A stretch of DNA of 22,353 nt from Collybiopsis luxurians FD-317 M1 (lineage: Eukaryota > Basidiomycota > Agaricomycetes > Agaricales > Omphalotaceae): contig KN834760.1 of NCBI GenBank assembly GCA_000827265.1, positions 1-22,353 on the forward strand, given 5' to 3'. The position numbers were made by a program, and so were the translations under genes. Below, piece after piece: positions 1 through 10,730 of the stretch. Within the stretch, counting starts at the first letter, position 1, and each line of letters begins with the position of its first letter. Under the pieces are notes generated by a model. It saw nothing but the letters and a program-made list of their open reading frames with translations. It had not been told where the DNA came from and did no database searches.

Positions 1-823
1 ATACAATTGCACAGAATACAAATAATAATAGGCTTAACAGATTTTACTTCTCATAATAGAAATCATCATGTGTCCTAATCACTGTTGATTCCGAGACTGC
101 ACAATCATTTCAAGTTGACACTGAGTTTGGGTTTTAGTGCACTGAAGCACAATGTACCAAGTTCCTAAGTTCTCTTTAAGTATAAGGGTAGAAATTATTA
201 GATATTAGATTTTTAAACCCAAATAAAATTGAGTTGTATCACCATCATAGTGTGCACATAAGCAATGTATGGGCCAATTGGACAAAAATCAAAATGAAAA
301 ATCAGATACTGGCACGGTTCATTTCAGATATATAAATATAAGCTATTCGGGTGTGATTACAGCAAGATTCATTAAATGATCATGATCATAGTGCACAGAT
401 TAATTTTTACTATAATAAGAGCTACAGCTGTGACCTGCCGTGTAACTAGTATTATAGGGCAGCCGCCCCGTTTTGGAAGATATTACTTTGTCTCTGGAGA
501 GGAAACTTGCTGGACGTATCTGTCTGGGCTTTGTATAGCGATAGATCATTGGAACCTGTCAGATTCGAGAATCCCGAGTAAGCCACACCATGTTCAATCG
601 CCTCGTGCGCGCGTTTCAGTTTCATGGTGACCACTAGGGTAGCCACTCGTGTTCGCTCGAAGCATAATTCCAAGATTGAAAAAAAACAAGAGACGCTCAA
701 TTGAGCTTACTGTATAACTATATAGTATTTGTTATTTGGTTCGAAGCTAGCAGAACTAGGATTCTCAGCCGAATAAGTAAACAACAATGCAAGTCCACCG
801 CAATAGGTAACAAGATGTGCACA
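1..823. other. Left-edge intergenic stretch, no supported gene
   Basis: This AT-rich stretch lies downstream of the cytochrome P450 gene. Short open frames of 60-85 codons exist on both strands, but none carries a recognisable motif, a signal peptide with a plausible continuation, or splice sites that extend it. It probably holds the 3' untranslated region of the P450 plus intergenic DNA. No tRNA, repeat or transposon end was recognised. Confidence 0.5.
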
Positions 824-3014
824 TTAATGAGTCTGAGGTGCCACAGAAATTTGGAGTGGAAGTACGCAAACCTTGTTATCCACCACTGGTTGTAGCGTAG
901 GTGCCCGCATCTCCCGAATAACTGCTCCGGTATCCCTGAGCTCCAGCGATCGAATAACAAATGCGATGATGATCTTCATTTCAAGGATAGCTATATTATT
1001 TCATGACAATTAGAGAGCTCTTAAAGAGAAGATATTTATGACGTACCAAGGCGATATCCGATGCAGCTCCTAGGTCCATCGCAGAAAGTAAGTGTATTTC
1101 CCCAAACACCACGAGGAAGGTCATTCAAAGCAGGAAGACGTCCTTTCTCCAGCCAGCGTTCTGGACTGAATACCTGAGCGTCAGGGCCCCATACATTTGT
1201 ATTGTTATTAATGAGAGTAATTGGTATGTGAAATACCTAGAGATATTAATAACATCAGTTTTCAACAGAGGAGGAATATTCTGCCAACAATGTTTCACCT
1301 GCCCAGCTTTGACCGGGAGTGATGTCAAGATTTGACCATCAAGTGTCTGCACCGGTTTACCGAGGGGTATAATATCATCCTGAAGAGCTACGCGCTCCGT
1401 CCGAGGTGCAGAAGGATGCATCCGGAGTCTGCAAAGCAGGGAACATGGTGAGACCAATCGTTTTATCCAGTAAAAAAGACGCGCACCCTTCTTTGATTAC
1501 AGCGTCAAGATAGGGAATTTCTTGGATTTTGGTTAGATTGAATTCCGCGCCCAGGGCTCGTAGTTCTTCCCGAAGCCTTTGCTGGACATTCATATGGCGA
1601 GCAAGTTCTAAGAGGGTAAAGATAATAGTACCCGCCGATGTTTCATGACCGACCACCCTGGACAGAAAAATCAGTTATTAGCGGACAAGCTGGGACCCAC
1701 ACAAACATCATCGTAATGATCTGTTCTCACACACCATCAGACAGCGACACAAGGTCAAAGTGAGCAGTGAAACTTACATTGTCCACAAACTGGTCGTTAG
1801 TTAGGACCCCTCCGCCTGCGGATCGCCTCCCTTTAATAAGAAGGGATAAGATATCCTTGCTCTCGTCCTGAACGTCTCCTCGCTCAACAATTTTTGACAC
1901 CAAGCCTTTAATTATGGTTTTTGTGACGCCTTCCTCTTGAATTGATCGAATAGGAAGCCGATAGATCCAGGGAATAGCTTGTAAAATAAGTGGAGCAAGC
2001 CTGCCGATATGTGTGAGACTACGGGCAACATCCTCGGCCCATGCTTCATGAATCGCTTTGGCATCTAGGCTTTCATTTTTACCAATACCAAAATTGTGGC
2101 CAAAGGCGACGCGTCCGAGGATATCAAGGCTAATGAATATGCGTAGTGCTAGTTAGTGACGAAGAAACTTAGCGGAGGGTGCAAGAAATACTGACGTGCA
2201 GGAGGCCATGTGTGGAAATATATTGACGGGGTTGGTCGAAATTTCTTGCTCCAACTGCGACACTAGCTTTGAAAAATATCTTGGTTAGTATGCAATTTTG
2301 TACACCTCTCATAAGCTTCAGGCACCATTTCAGCGGAATGCCAAATTTCAGGACCCATCTGTTGTATGCTTTCTGCACTGTTGTGAATAATGGCGCGTAA
2401 GTTATTGCACGTTAAGAGGCTATAATCAATACTTGCGAAAAAGCAGGGGCCAAAAGCTTCCTTTGTTTTTTGTGATCATCGCCTTCCGCCCAAACTACAC
2501 CTTTTCCGATCACAGTGGCAACCAAAGGCCGATAGCTTGGAGATTTCACTAAGTACCTGTACTATGTATCATTACGGAACGGTGGAAAGTACATTTAGCT
2601 CACCATATTTATCGGAGTACTGAAAAATATGATGAGCCGCGATGTTGTCAGCACAAACAATCTGTCTACCAGGTCAATATGCCTAAATAGACCCCTGGAT
2701 GAGATAAAGCTCACAATGTCGCGGCCAAAAATCGCAGCTTTGATGCGATAAAGTGGGCCCAAAGCGTAAGACCACTTGGTGTACAACTGATTAGAATCAT
2801 GCTCTGCAATTTTGAGCTCGTGGCCCCACAGAAGGTCAGCTTCCTCGGACGGCTACAGAGACCATAGGTGAGAAGGAGGCAGTACAAAAAATACAACACT
2901 TACTGCACTGGGAAGCTGAGCCGTCGACTGTCGACGAATCAAAATATTTGATGCCACTGCAACTGCACTGCACACAAGGATAACCGGCCAATATGAAACT
3001 TGAAGCCAGTTCAT
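824..3014 (-). CDS. Cytochrome P450 monooxygenase, microsomal, 12 exons
   Basis: Heme-thiolate monooxygenase expected at the ER membrane with a P450 reductase partner; the substrate cannot be told. Exons I place (minus strand): 3014-2904, 2852-2715, 2661-2604, 2548-2437, 2377-2326, 2266-2196, 2129-1778, 1720-1701, 1657-1487, 1428-1299, 1236-1047, 990-824. They sum to 1572 nt, in frame, giving 523 residues, a normal full length. Seen: an N-terminal hydrophobic anchor (MNWLQVSYWPVILVC), a WAEGDDHKKQRKLLAPAF block near the C-helix, I-helix GHETSAGT (about residues 308-315), K-helix EGLR (361-364), a FSPERW block, and heme loop FCDGPRSCIG with the ligand Cys near residue 463. The family assignment is certain; the subfamily is not. 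An in-frame ATG at 3038 would add eight residues. The fourth intron uses a GC donor and exon 8 is only 20 nt. No disabling lesion was found. Confidence 0.93.
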
Positions 3015-3141
3015 GGTCAGAGCCGAGTCGAGAAACATGCTTGTTTGAAGGGGGAAGATATCGACTTATTGGATTTGTAGCGCCTGCAGATTGAGAATAC
3101 GTTAGGTTGTTGGTAATGGGCCAACGCAACTGCGTCGCGGT

Positions 3142-3151
3142 TATTTATATC
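3142..3151 (-). promoter_or_regulatory. TATA-like box upstream of the P450
   Basis: On the minus strand the sequence reads GATATAAATA, about 130 nt upstream of the proposed start codon. Between it and the start the leader is rich in C and T just before the ATG, as is common in fungal leaders. This is a sequence resemblance only; the transcription start is not known. Confidence 0.35.
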
Positions 3152-4418
3152 CCATCCTTTGCTATCCTTATGCCCCGAGCCCATCTGCTTACTCAACGCC
3201 GTCACCTATGGAAAGCCGGAAGGGCTCGTTCACTTCGGAAAATTTCCGTTTCATAGTCTTACTGAAAGATCCCCGAATAGCATGTTGGACTTTGTGAACC
3301 CCGATTTATGCAAAACCAGATGACCCAGAACAGTGAGCAGCGGTACTTCCCTGCGATTGGTTTGCTTGCTCAACTCGCATGGACATTTTATGAGGATGAA
3401 ATGACCAAGAGCGGCAGGGAGTTGAGTCTTCCAGCTTCCAAGGCTAACTTCCCTTGTCTGCTAGCACAGAGGGAACTATTGTAACTTCCTCCTTAAAAAT
3501 ACGCCTGATACTCTAAAATTAATTCTGATAACCTTACTACAGGTGACTTGGGTCCGCCGCGTACCTATTTACTGTATGTACTAACTTAATAACTAAATAT
3601 GTCAGTATAGGAGAACTTCTGCAACCCTTAGTTTACTGTGCCCAAACTTAAGACTTGTTCAGTAGACATGTTAAGCTTCACAATGATCAATTTAAGAGAT
3701 TGTTACAGCGTCAAGGTTGTGCCAGCCGTCTCCCAAGCAAGGTCGTTAAAATGGCGAGATTTGATACTCGGACCGGCGCTTTCCGAAGCCCATGGGGAAA
3801 GGCCCTTTCCACCTCCCTCATTCATTTGAGAAGAATCCGCACCGTTCCAAATTCACGGATAGTGCCCGGTCTCTGACTGACATCAAGAGCGTAATTTCCG
3901 AAACATGAAAAGAATGGAGCATTTTCCACGCTTCCCGGCACTGTAACTTGAGAGGAAAGAAACACCGGGCGAGCGGTGGCCCACCTATCGATTGATAGGA
4001 CACCCCACGCAGGGATTTGACACGGACGCGTTTGCTTTCCAATTGTGCTTCGTGTCCGTGCCATCACATCATTTCTCATTATCCTAGCTCAACTCAACAT
4101 GACAACACCATCTGAATCGCCGTTAGAAGAGCTTGTCATAACCAAGGAGGGACACAAAAGCTTCCAATGTAGTCCAGAATTGCTCTGTAAGCTAGTGGCA
4201 AAGAGCTAATTTCAGAGACAAGGATTCCTCTTCCAGCAAACGTAATTATTTGAGCTTGTATATAGGTTTTCTGTTTCTCTTCAGAGCCAGATATCTGCCA
4301 AAAAAACATAAACCGCTGGGATTCACCTTAGTGCCGGTGGAGTCTTCTCACTCTCAATATACCCGGAAGTTTAGAAAAAGTAAAGCGTACGCAAGGAGAT
4401 AAATATATAAGTTGCTGA
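3152..4418. other. Intergenic stretch between P450 promoter and carboxypeptidase 3' end
   Basis: About 1.27 kb without a gene I can support. Short frames occur on both strands around 3640-4080 (60-85 codons), overlapping one another in several frames, without family motifs or convincing splice extension. The left part should contain the P450 promoter and the right part the 3' untranslated region of the first carboxypeptidase gene. No repeats were recognised. Confidence 0.5.
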
Positions 4419-7246
4419 TCAAGTAGAAGATAGAGACGTAGCAGTAGCAGTAGCCAAAAAGCTGCTCCACGACGCTAATGTCTCGCTTGGAACAAGCAGC
4501 GAAGAGGCTGTAGTCCCGGACCCATAGAATATCACCGTAGTCCCGGGCATCACATCCTCCGCAAGAACCGGATCTTCACCGCCAACGACGTGAGTTCCAT
4601 CCACAAATCCAGTCATATTTGAGCCCAAGATGAATTCTCGCAGGAATACCAGCGCCTGAAGCGGTTACTTGTTAACGTACTATGTAGAAAGGCAAGATAA
4701 CAAAATGGCTTACAGCTTCAGGAACAGAATGCGGAACAAAATGACCTGCGTTCTGGAATAACGCATAGGTTAGATTCCGCTCTTGATGGATGATACCTGC
4801 AAATCGTCCTTCATCGTCTGTAAATGGTGTAGCAGGCTTCCGTGTAAATCCTTGAATACCACCAAAAGTAATATTCTGGATGACAACTAAATGCAACTTT
4901 TACTGAGAAACCCGATTCACGGAGATCGAAAGGAAGCTTACCTTGCAATCCTCGGTGGGCAACTAACGAATCGTCGTTCCCTTCGTAGATGACGATGCCA
5001 ACTCCCCTTTTGCTTGCATTCGAAGCCAGTTCAGTCATGAAACCCATCGGTCTGTCGCCGGAGTCAACTCATTTATGTACACAGCTCTTATTCAACTTAC
5101 GCTGGACCTAAAACCAAGAATAAGGTCGTGAACCAACCTCATGAGAGTCCATTGAAGAACGTACTGGGATCACCAAATGGATTCGATCCGTTAACTGAAA
5201 CATCGGAGTGAGCTCACGGATATTCAGATAAACGAATTTGCTCTGTTCACCTTCAGGCGGTGAGTTTCCGAAAGGGTTGCTAATGGTCTTCACCCATTCT
5301 TTGATCGGTGCGTGCAACGCAGCACGAGTATGATTATCTAGATATTATCATGAGATGTAGCCCATCTACAAACAGTGCAGAGTTACCATTTAAGAAGATG
5401 CTGGGAGATCTAGGGACCTCTGGACGAAGTGCATCTGGAATATCATAGGGCTAACAGGGAAAATCAACAAACGAACCGATACGGAGAGTCCGTTTGCTTA
5501 CATCCCACTCTCCTACGGCTACGGGCAGAGGCTGAGCAAGGTAATTTCCTTCAGCAGAGCGATCACTTACTCCACGGAAAAGTAAAATTCTGAGCATAAT
5601 CAGTCATTTCCTCCCACAAAAAGCACCCATATGTAGGGTCAAGTGTGCCATTTGGACGACCAATCAAGTTTCTTTTCAACAAGGCCCTTCTCTGCTGGAC
5701 TTCCGCTGCCACACCTAGATCTCTGGAAGCAAGGCTGAGTTCGCGAGCTGCTTGAAAAGCGCTTTTGCTCAAACGTCTTCTTTGCGGTACCTTGGGCTGA
5801 AGCTGAGAGTTTGCATCGAATAGTCGCGCAGTGGTGAATGGATCAGTTAAAGTTGGGATCAGCCCGTGCTGAGGATATGTCAAATTGACATCGTATCCAC
5901 ATAGATGTTCCCTGTTACAAGTTCAGCAAAGACAACACACGGTCACAGTCGGAAAGCTTATTTAAGATCAAGATACATACTGCTCCTTGAAATACTGGAA
6001 CACGTCCGGATCGAATCCAATTATCTCGGGATAGGTTTCAATAGAGGTAAGCTAGATAGATAGTATATCTTATCTGAAAGGGTTGAATAAAAGAAGTCCT
6101 ACCGTCGATAACTCCTCAGACAAAGCAAAGTCACCAATCGTTCCATCTCCGATGGCGATTTTACGAAGATGCACAGGAGGATTGGGTGTCGAAAATATAG
6201 CCTTTGTGATGTATGGCTGCACAAAGAATCAGGCCATCATCAACAATATCAACGCAATGAACACTCAAAATATAGGTTCCTGCATAGCTCTCCCCAGTGA
6301 GAAAGAAGGGCCGAGTCGCAAGGCTTGGGAAGACTTTGACAAGGTTGGTAAGGAATTGAACCTAATCGATTGCATCAGCATCTCGAAAAATATAAAAAAA
6401 AAGTTTCCCATACAAAATCTTCCCCTAATTGATCTTCTCCGTCGACTAGGAAAGATAATCAGCACCGATTTGAATATGATGAAATCGACGAATTTACTCA
6501 CCATATCCCGTAGCATCTGAAGTGGAGAACCCGGCTCCAACTGGAAAACATAATGACCAGCCTGCCATGCGAAGCAAGTTGCGATCGTACCTGGCTGGTC
6601 CACCCAAAAGGCGTCAGCTTCTCTATTCCAGCTAAATTCGTTCTCCACAATAGAAAAGTTCCCCGTGACTTGGAGAGGACCGTTCTCTGTCATGAAGCCT
6701 TGCAGACTTGATGATCCCGGACTGATGTCAACGGACCAGGCGGTGAGCTGGGCAATCTTGGCCTTCAAGCGAGTTTAACTCACCCTCCCTGAAGCCATAT
6801 AAGCCACGGCTCATTTTCCCTCTCACCGGCATGGACAGTGAGTGAACCTTCCTCTTTTTCGAACGCCCAGAAGAACAGGGTGTTGTTGGGATGCCCAGGC
6901 CGATTCACTCCAATATTGCCTGCGAAACTTCTGGGAAGTGGGCTAGTAACGTTGGGAAGCGGGTGGGTAACTTCAAAGTCTGATCAAAAACAACATCAGT
7001 GTTGGCGATGACAACGACAGCACAGTCCCTGAAGACTTACAATCTTGCCAGGCCGGACTGTAGTCTCCTGGTGGTATGCCGGTATAATTGTGGGGAAAAG
7101 AACCTATAACGAGCGATTAACAGACGAAAAACAGAATGAAAAACATACGTCTTACTGGGTAAACTATGCTGAGAGAGAACCTCTAAGGCAGAGAGAAGTA
7201 GTAAAAATCCGAGTGAGAACAACGCCATTGAGATTGTTTTCCTCAT
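4419..7246 (-). CDS. Secreted serine carboxypeptidase, family S10 (copy A, downstream paralogue)
   Basis: Exopeptidase expected to remove C-terminal residues from peptides in the secretory path or outside the cell. About 18 exons assemble to roughly 627 residues. Seen: signal peptide (MRKTISMALFSLGFLLLLSA), the early block FPHNYTGIPPGDYSPAWQ, oxyanion region WLQGGPGSSS (the family usually has GGPGCSS), DQPVGAGFS, nucleophile GESYAG (Ser near 205, codons at 6296-6279), acid region YEGNDDS (Asp near 482) and NAGHFVP (His near 540). Many N-x-S/T sites fit secretion. The start at 7246 is chosen because it precedes the signal peptide and aligns with the start of copy B. A 7-nt microexon lies at 5107-5101. 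The intron after GESYAGTYI has no GT at the junction the protein needs (see findings). All key catalytic residues are present, so I read it as functional unless that intron fails. Confidence 0.9.
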
Positions 7247-7269
7247 CGTATATTCAAAGAAGTTGTACC

Positions 7270-7276
7270 TATATAT
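7270..7276 (-). promoter_or_regulatory. TATA box of carboxypeptidase A
   Basis: The sequence TATATAG on the minus strand lies about 25-30 nt upstream of the start codon at 7246. A matching TATATA element sits at nearly the same place in front of the paralogue (about 10649-10655), which supports both the promoter and the choice of start. It implies a very short 5' leader. Confidence 0.45.
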
Positions 7277-7315
7277 CATCGATTAAGATGGACGTAAATA
7301 ATGTTCTATAGAAGA

Positions 7316-7340
7316 TCGTAGCATATGCAGGAGTCATTGG
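7316..7340 (-). promoter_or_regulatory. Conserved upstream block of carboxypeptidase A (CCAAT plus GCATATGC)
   Basis: On the minus strand this block starts with CCAAT (7336-7340) and contains the palindrome GCATATGC followed by TACGA. A nearly identical block lies upstream of copy B at 10705-10730. It sits about 70-95 nt upstream of the start codon, outside the coding sequence, while most of the surrounding intergenic DNA has diverged. Binding factor unknown; CCAAT boxes are classically bound by the HAP/NF-Y complex. Confidence 0.45.
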
Positions 7341-7797
7341 CACACCTTCTTCGGAATGGCGCAAAGTTTTTGAACCGTCATATGCCTTATTGCATAGAGA
7401 TGGCGAGAGATGATTACAGGAAGGGGCTAAGTATTAGCATGTGAGAGTGATCGAGCAAGTGATTAGAGCACCTAAAAATACTATTTTGAGAGAGTTATAC
7501 CGCATTCGTTTTCCGAGTCAGGCTCGAAGCACGGCAGTGGAGAGCTTGACCAAAAGGTAACGGGAACTTCCTATAACTGTAACTGGCAAAAAGATGACCG
7601 TTCGAAACGGGCAACTCCGAACAGACGTTACAGCTACCAACTTTGGGTTTCCCAGAAAAGCTCCGGCGCTGATGGAATGTAAAATAGAATATATCGGACG
7701 TCTCAACAGGGATGCGAAAGCGAAGTCCGTCAGAGAAAGAAGGAGCGAAGATTCAAAAACCCTATTCCTCACGAATATACGTAACGAAAGATAAACT
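7341..7797. other. Intergenic stretch between the two carboxypeptidase genes
   Basis: About 450 nt that must hold distal promoter of copy A and the 3' untranslated region of copy B. Short plus-strand frames (for example 7594-7794) have no motif and do not match a family I know. No RNA gene or repeat seen. Confidence 0.5.
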
Positions 7798-10617
7798 TTA
7801 TTTACGCAATGTACCAGCGCTGTTTGACAGACGCGTGGCCGTAGCAGTGGCTAAAAAGCTGCTCCACGATGCTAACGTTTCGCTTGGAACAATGAGCGAT
7901 GAGGCCGTTGTCCCAGACCCATAAAATATGGCCGTAGTTCCGGGCATAACATCTTCTGCAAGAACCGGATCTTCACCGCCAACCACATGGTTTCCCTCAA
8001 CCAACCCGGTCTGATTCGAACCTAGAATAAATTCTCGCAGGAAGACGAATGCCTGATATGATGATTCGTCAATATATGAAGTACAAGAGAGGATCAATAG
8101 AGCGGTGGCTTACAGCTTCAGGAACGGAGCGCGGGACAAAGTGACCTGCATTTTGGAATAACGCGTAGGTCAGATTCCGCTCTTGATGAACGATACCCGC
8201 AAATCGTCCTTCGTCGTCGGTAAACGCCGTAGCAGGTTTCCGAGTAAATCCTTGGATACCACCAAAAGTAATATTCTGAATAACGACTAGAAGCAGCTAT
8301 TAGGGCCACTTTTACGGAAACTTAAAGGAGGGAGCTTACCTTGCAATCCCCGGTGCGCAACCAGTGAGTCATCGTTTCCTTCATAGATGATGATGCCAAC
8401 TCCCCTTTCGCTGGCATTGGAAGCCAATTCAGACATGAAACCCGCGGCCATTGGACTGTTGATGGAGTGAGGTCATCAACACATACACTTCTTCATCGAC
8501 TTACGCTGGACCTAAAGCCGAGAATTCAGTTATTGATCCAGCCCCATGACAGAAAAATTAAAAACGTACTAGGATCACCGAATGGATTCGTCCCGTTAAC
8601 TGATTGATACGTTTGTAATGAGATTCATAATGACTTGACTCTATTGCAATGCTTACCTTCAGGAGGCGAGTCACCGAAGGGGAAATCGAAGATTTCTACC
8701 CATTCTTTGATTGGCGCATGCAATGCAGCTCGAGTGCGATTATCTATCAGTTTGTTTGATCAGCCACGATCAAGTCCATGATGGATCCATCGAGGCCGCA
8801 CCATTCAAGAAAATGCTCGGATCCGATGGAACTTCTGGGCGAAGCGCGTCTGGAATGTCATAGGCCTGTAAAAAAGTCAATAATGAATCTATTAATATCG
8901 AACATAGCGCTTACATCGAATTCACCGACAGCTGCATGATATTTATGAGTTCCAAACGTTTCTCGACCAAGTGCTGGCACTACTTACTCCACGGGAAGGT
9001 AAAGTTTTGCGCATAGTCAGTCATCTCCTCCCACAAGAAACATCCATACGTTGGATCAAGGGTGCCATTGGGACGACCAATGAGATTTCTTTTCCATAAT
9101 GCTCTTTCTTCCTCCCGCTTAGTTTGAGCGACTATATCTCTGGTAGAAAGATCGGAACGAGCAGCTAACAGAGCACGTTTGCTTAGTTTTCTGCGCGAGA
9201 GTTTGGGTTGGGACCGAGAATCAGCGCCAAAAGAGCTCGTTGTGGTAAATGGATCAGTTATCGTTGGTATGATTCCCTTCTGCGGATATGTCAAATTGAC
9301 ATCGTATCCACATAAATGTTCTCTGTTACGCGGATAAGCAAAGGAACGGTACAAGTATGAAAGCAGAATACATACTGCTCCTTGAAGTACTGGAAGACAT
9401 CCGGGTCGAATCCAATGATTTCAGGGTAGGTCTCGAGCGTGTTGACCTGAGGGTTTCATAGGTGAATGATCATAATAATGAAAATTAACAACAGTCCATA
9501 CTGTTGATAACTCCTCGTACAAAGCAAAATCGCCTATTGTTCCGTCTCCTATAGAAATTTTGCGAAGTTTGACGGGAGGATTGGGAGTCGAAAAAATGGC
9601 TTTCGTAATATATGGCTGTGGGTGAAGAATTAGATGCGTATCGTTGAATCAGTGGACAGGGACTTAAAATAAATGTTCCCGCGTAGCTCTCCCCAGTTAG
9701 ATAGAAAGGACGGTTCGCAAGACTCGGAAAAACTTTCACAAGATTTGTCAGGAATCCAACCTGGTCTATGGAGTAAATGATTATGTCGAAGCAGCAAAAC
9801 CATCGCCACTTACGAAATCTTCCCCCATTTGATCTTCGCTATCGACTGAAGAAATTGACTCAGCAGAGCAAACTTTACGAATCCTGCATGCCTACCATAT
9901 CCCGCCGCATCAGAAGTCGAGAAGCCCGTTCCAACTGGTCCACAGCAAAGGTCGTCGGCAACGCAATCCCGAATATTCTGTAAGATCGTACCTGGTTGAT
10001 CCACCCAAAATGCGTCTGCTAACTTATTCCAGCTGAAATCGTTTTCCACAATAGAGAAGTTCCCTGTGACTTGAAGAGGACCATTTTCGGTCATCAAGCC
10101 GACGAGGCTGGAAGATCCGGGACTGACGGAGACCAGCTGAGTGATTCTCCCAAGAGCAAACACAGACCCTTACCCTCCGTTCAGCCATATTAACCATGGC
10201 TCGTCTTCTCTCTCGCCGGCACCGGCAGTGATCGAACCTTCTTCTCTTTCGAATGCCCAGAACCAGAGCGTATTATTAGGATGTCCAGCCCGATTTACTC
10301 CGACATTGCCTGCAAAATTTCGTGCGATTGGCTTCGTAACATTCGGTAGCGAGTCGGTGACTTCAAAGTCTGGATAACATGGTTTGCGACGGCATACGCA
10401 ATGATCATGACCGTCTAGTGTACTTACAATGCTGCCATGCTGGGCTGTAGCCGCCTGGAGGTATGCCAGTATAGTTATGAGGAAAAGTACCTATGACGAG
10501 TGGTGAGCAAACGGAATAAAGGATTCAAATACGAAACCTACTGGGTAATCTCTGTTGAGAGAGAACCCCTACAGCAGAGAGCAATAAAAATCCGAATGGG
10601 AGCATTTTGGAACGCAT
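7798..10617 (-). CDS. Secreted serine carboxypeptidase, family S10 (copy B, upstream paralogue)
   Basis: Tandem paralogue of the gene at 4419-7246, same strand, same order and phase of about 18 exons, about 630 residues. Seen: signal peptide beginning MRSKMLPFGFLLLSAVGVLS, FPHNYTGIPPGGYSPAWQ, WLNGGPGSSS, DQPVGTGFS, nucleophile GESYAG (about 9680-9697), YEGNDDS acid region, NAGHFVP histidine region, and a C-terminal serine/threonine-rich tail ending GTLRK that is longer than in copy A. The 7-nt microexon is at 8511-8505. A central linker differs in length and sequence from copy A while the flanking blocks are nearly identical. The intron after GESYAGTFI (9667-9616) shares the odd non-GT donor of copy A. 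Exons are conserved while introns have diverged, suggesting selection on both proteins after duplication. Confidence 0.9.
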
Positions 10618-10647
10618 TTTTCGCTTCCCGTACTTTAATAGCTGCAG

Positions 10648-10655
10648 ATATATAG
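10648..10655 (-). promoter_or_regulatory. TATA box of carboxypeptidase B
   Basis: The minus strand reads CTATATAT about 31-38 nt upstream of the ATG at 10617. The paralogue has a similar element at a similar distance. The 5' leader would be very short. Confidence 0.45.
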
Positions 10656-10704
10656 TATCTAACGCAGTTCGATCCGGGCATACTTAAGATGACGAGAGGA
10701 GAAG

Positions 10705-10730
10705 TCGTAGCATATGCAAGAGTTGATTGG
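10705..10730 (-). promoter_or_regulatory. Conserved upstream block of carboxypeptidase B (CCAAT plus GCATATGC)
   Basis: Counterpart of the block at 7316-7340. The minus strand begins CCAATCAACTCTTGCATATG and continues CTACGA. It lies about 88-113 nt upstream of the start codon. The two blocks differ at only a few positions and by one base in length. Confidence 0.45.

Noticed and set aside
2196..2377. Apparent phase break in the P450 at the AGAG/GTGTAC donor, suggesting a pseudogene
   Set aside because: Using the earlier donor at 2325 (ATG then GTGCCT) restores the frame and gives a normal P450 alignment, so no lesion is needed.
3818..4079. Overlapping minus-strand frames of 74-85 codons
   Set aside because: No motif, two competing frames over the same DNA, and no splice extension.
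6083..6520. 145-codon plus-strand frame
   Set aside because: Antisense to carboxypeptidase A exons and introns covering the GESYAG region; no motif of its own.
9840..9897. Loss of the intron acceptor before GEDF in carboxypeptidase B
   Set aside because: The real acceptor in both copies is slightly upstream (GCGAAG in B, GAGAAG in A), giving DQMGEDF and DQLGEDF, typical of the family.
824..10617. A biosynthetic or degradative gene cluster of P450 plus peptidases
   Set aside because: Only neighbourhood supports it; no transporter, regulator or core synthase is present and intergenic gaps are ordinary.
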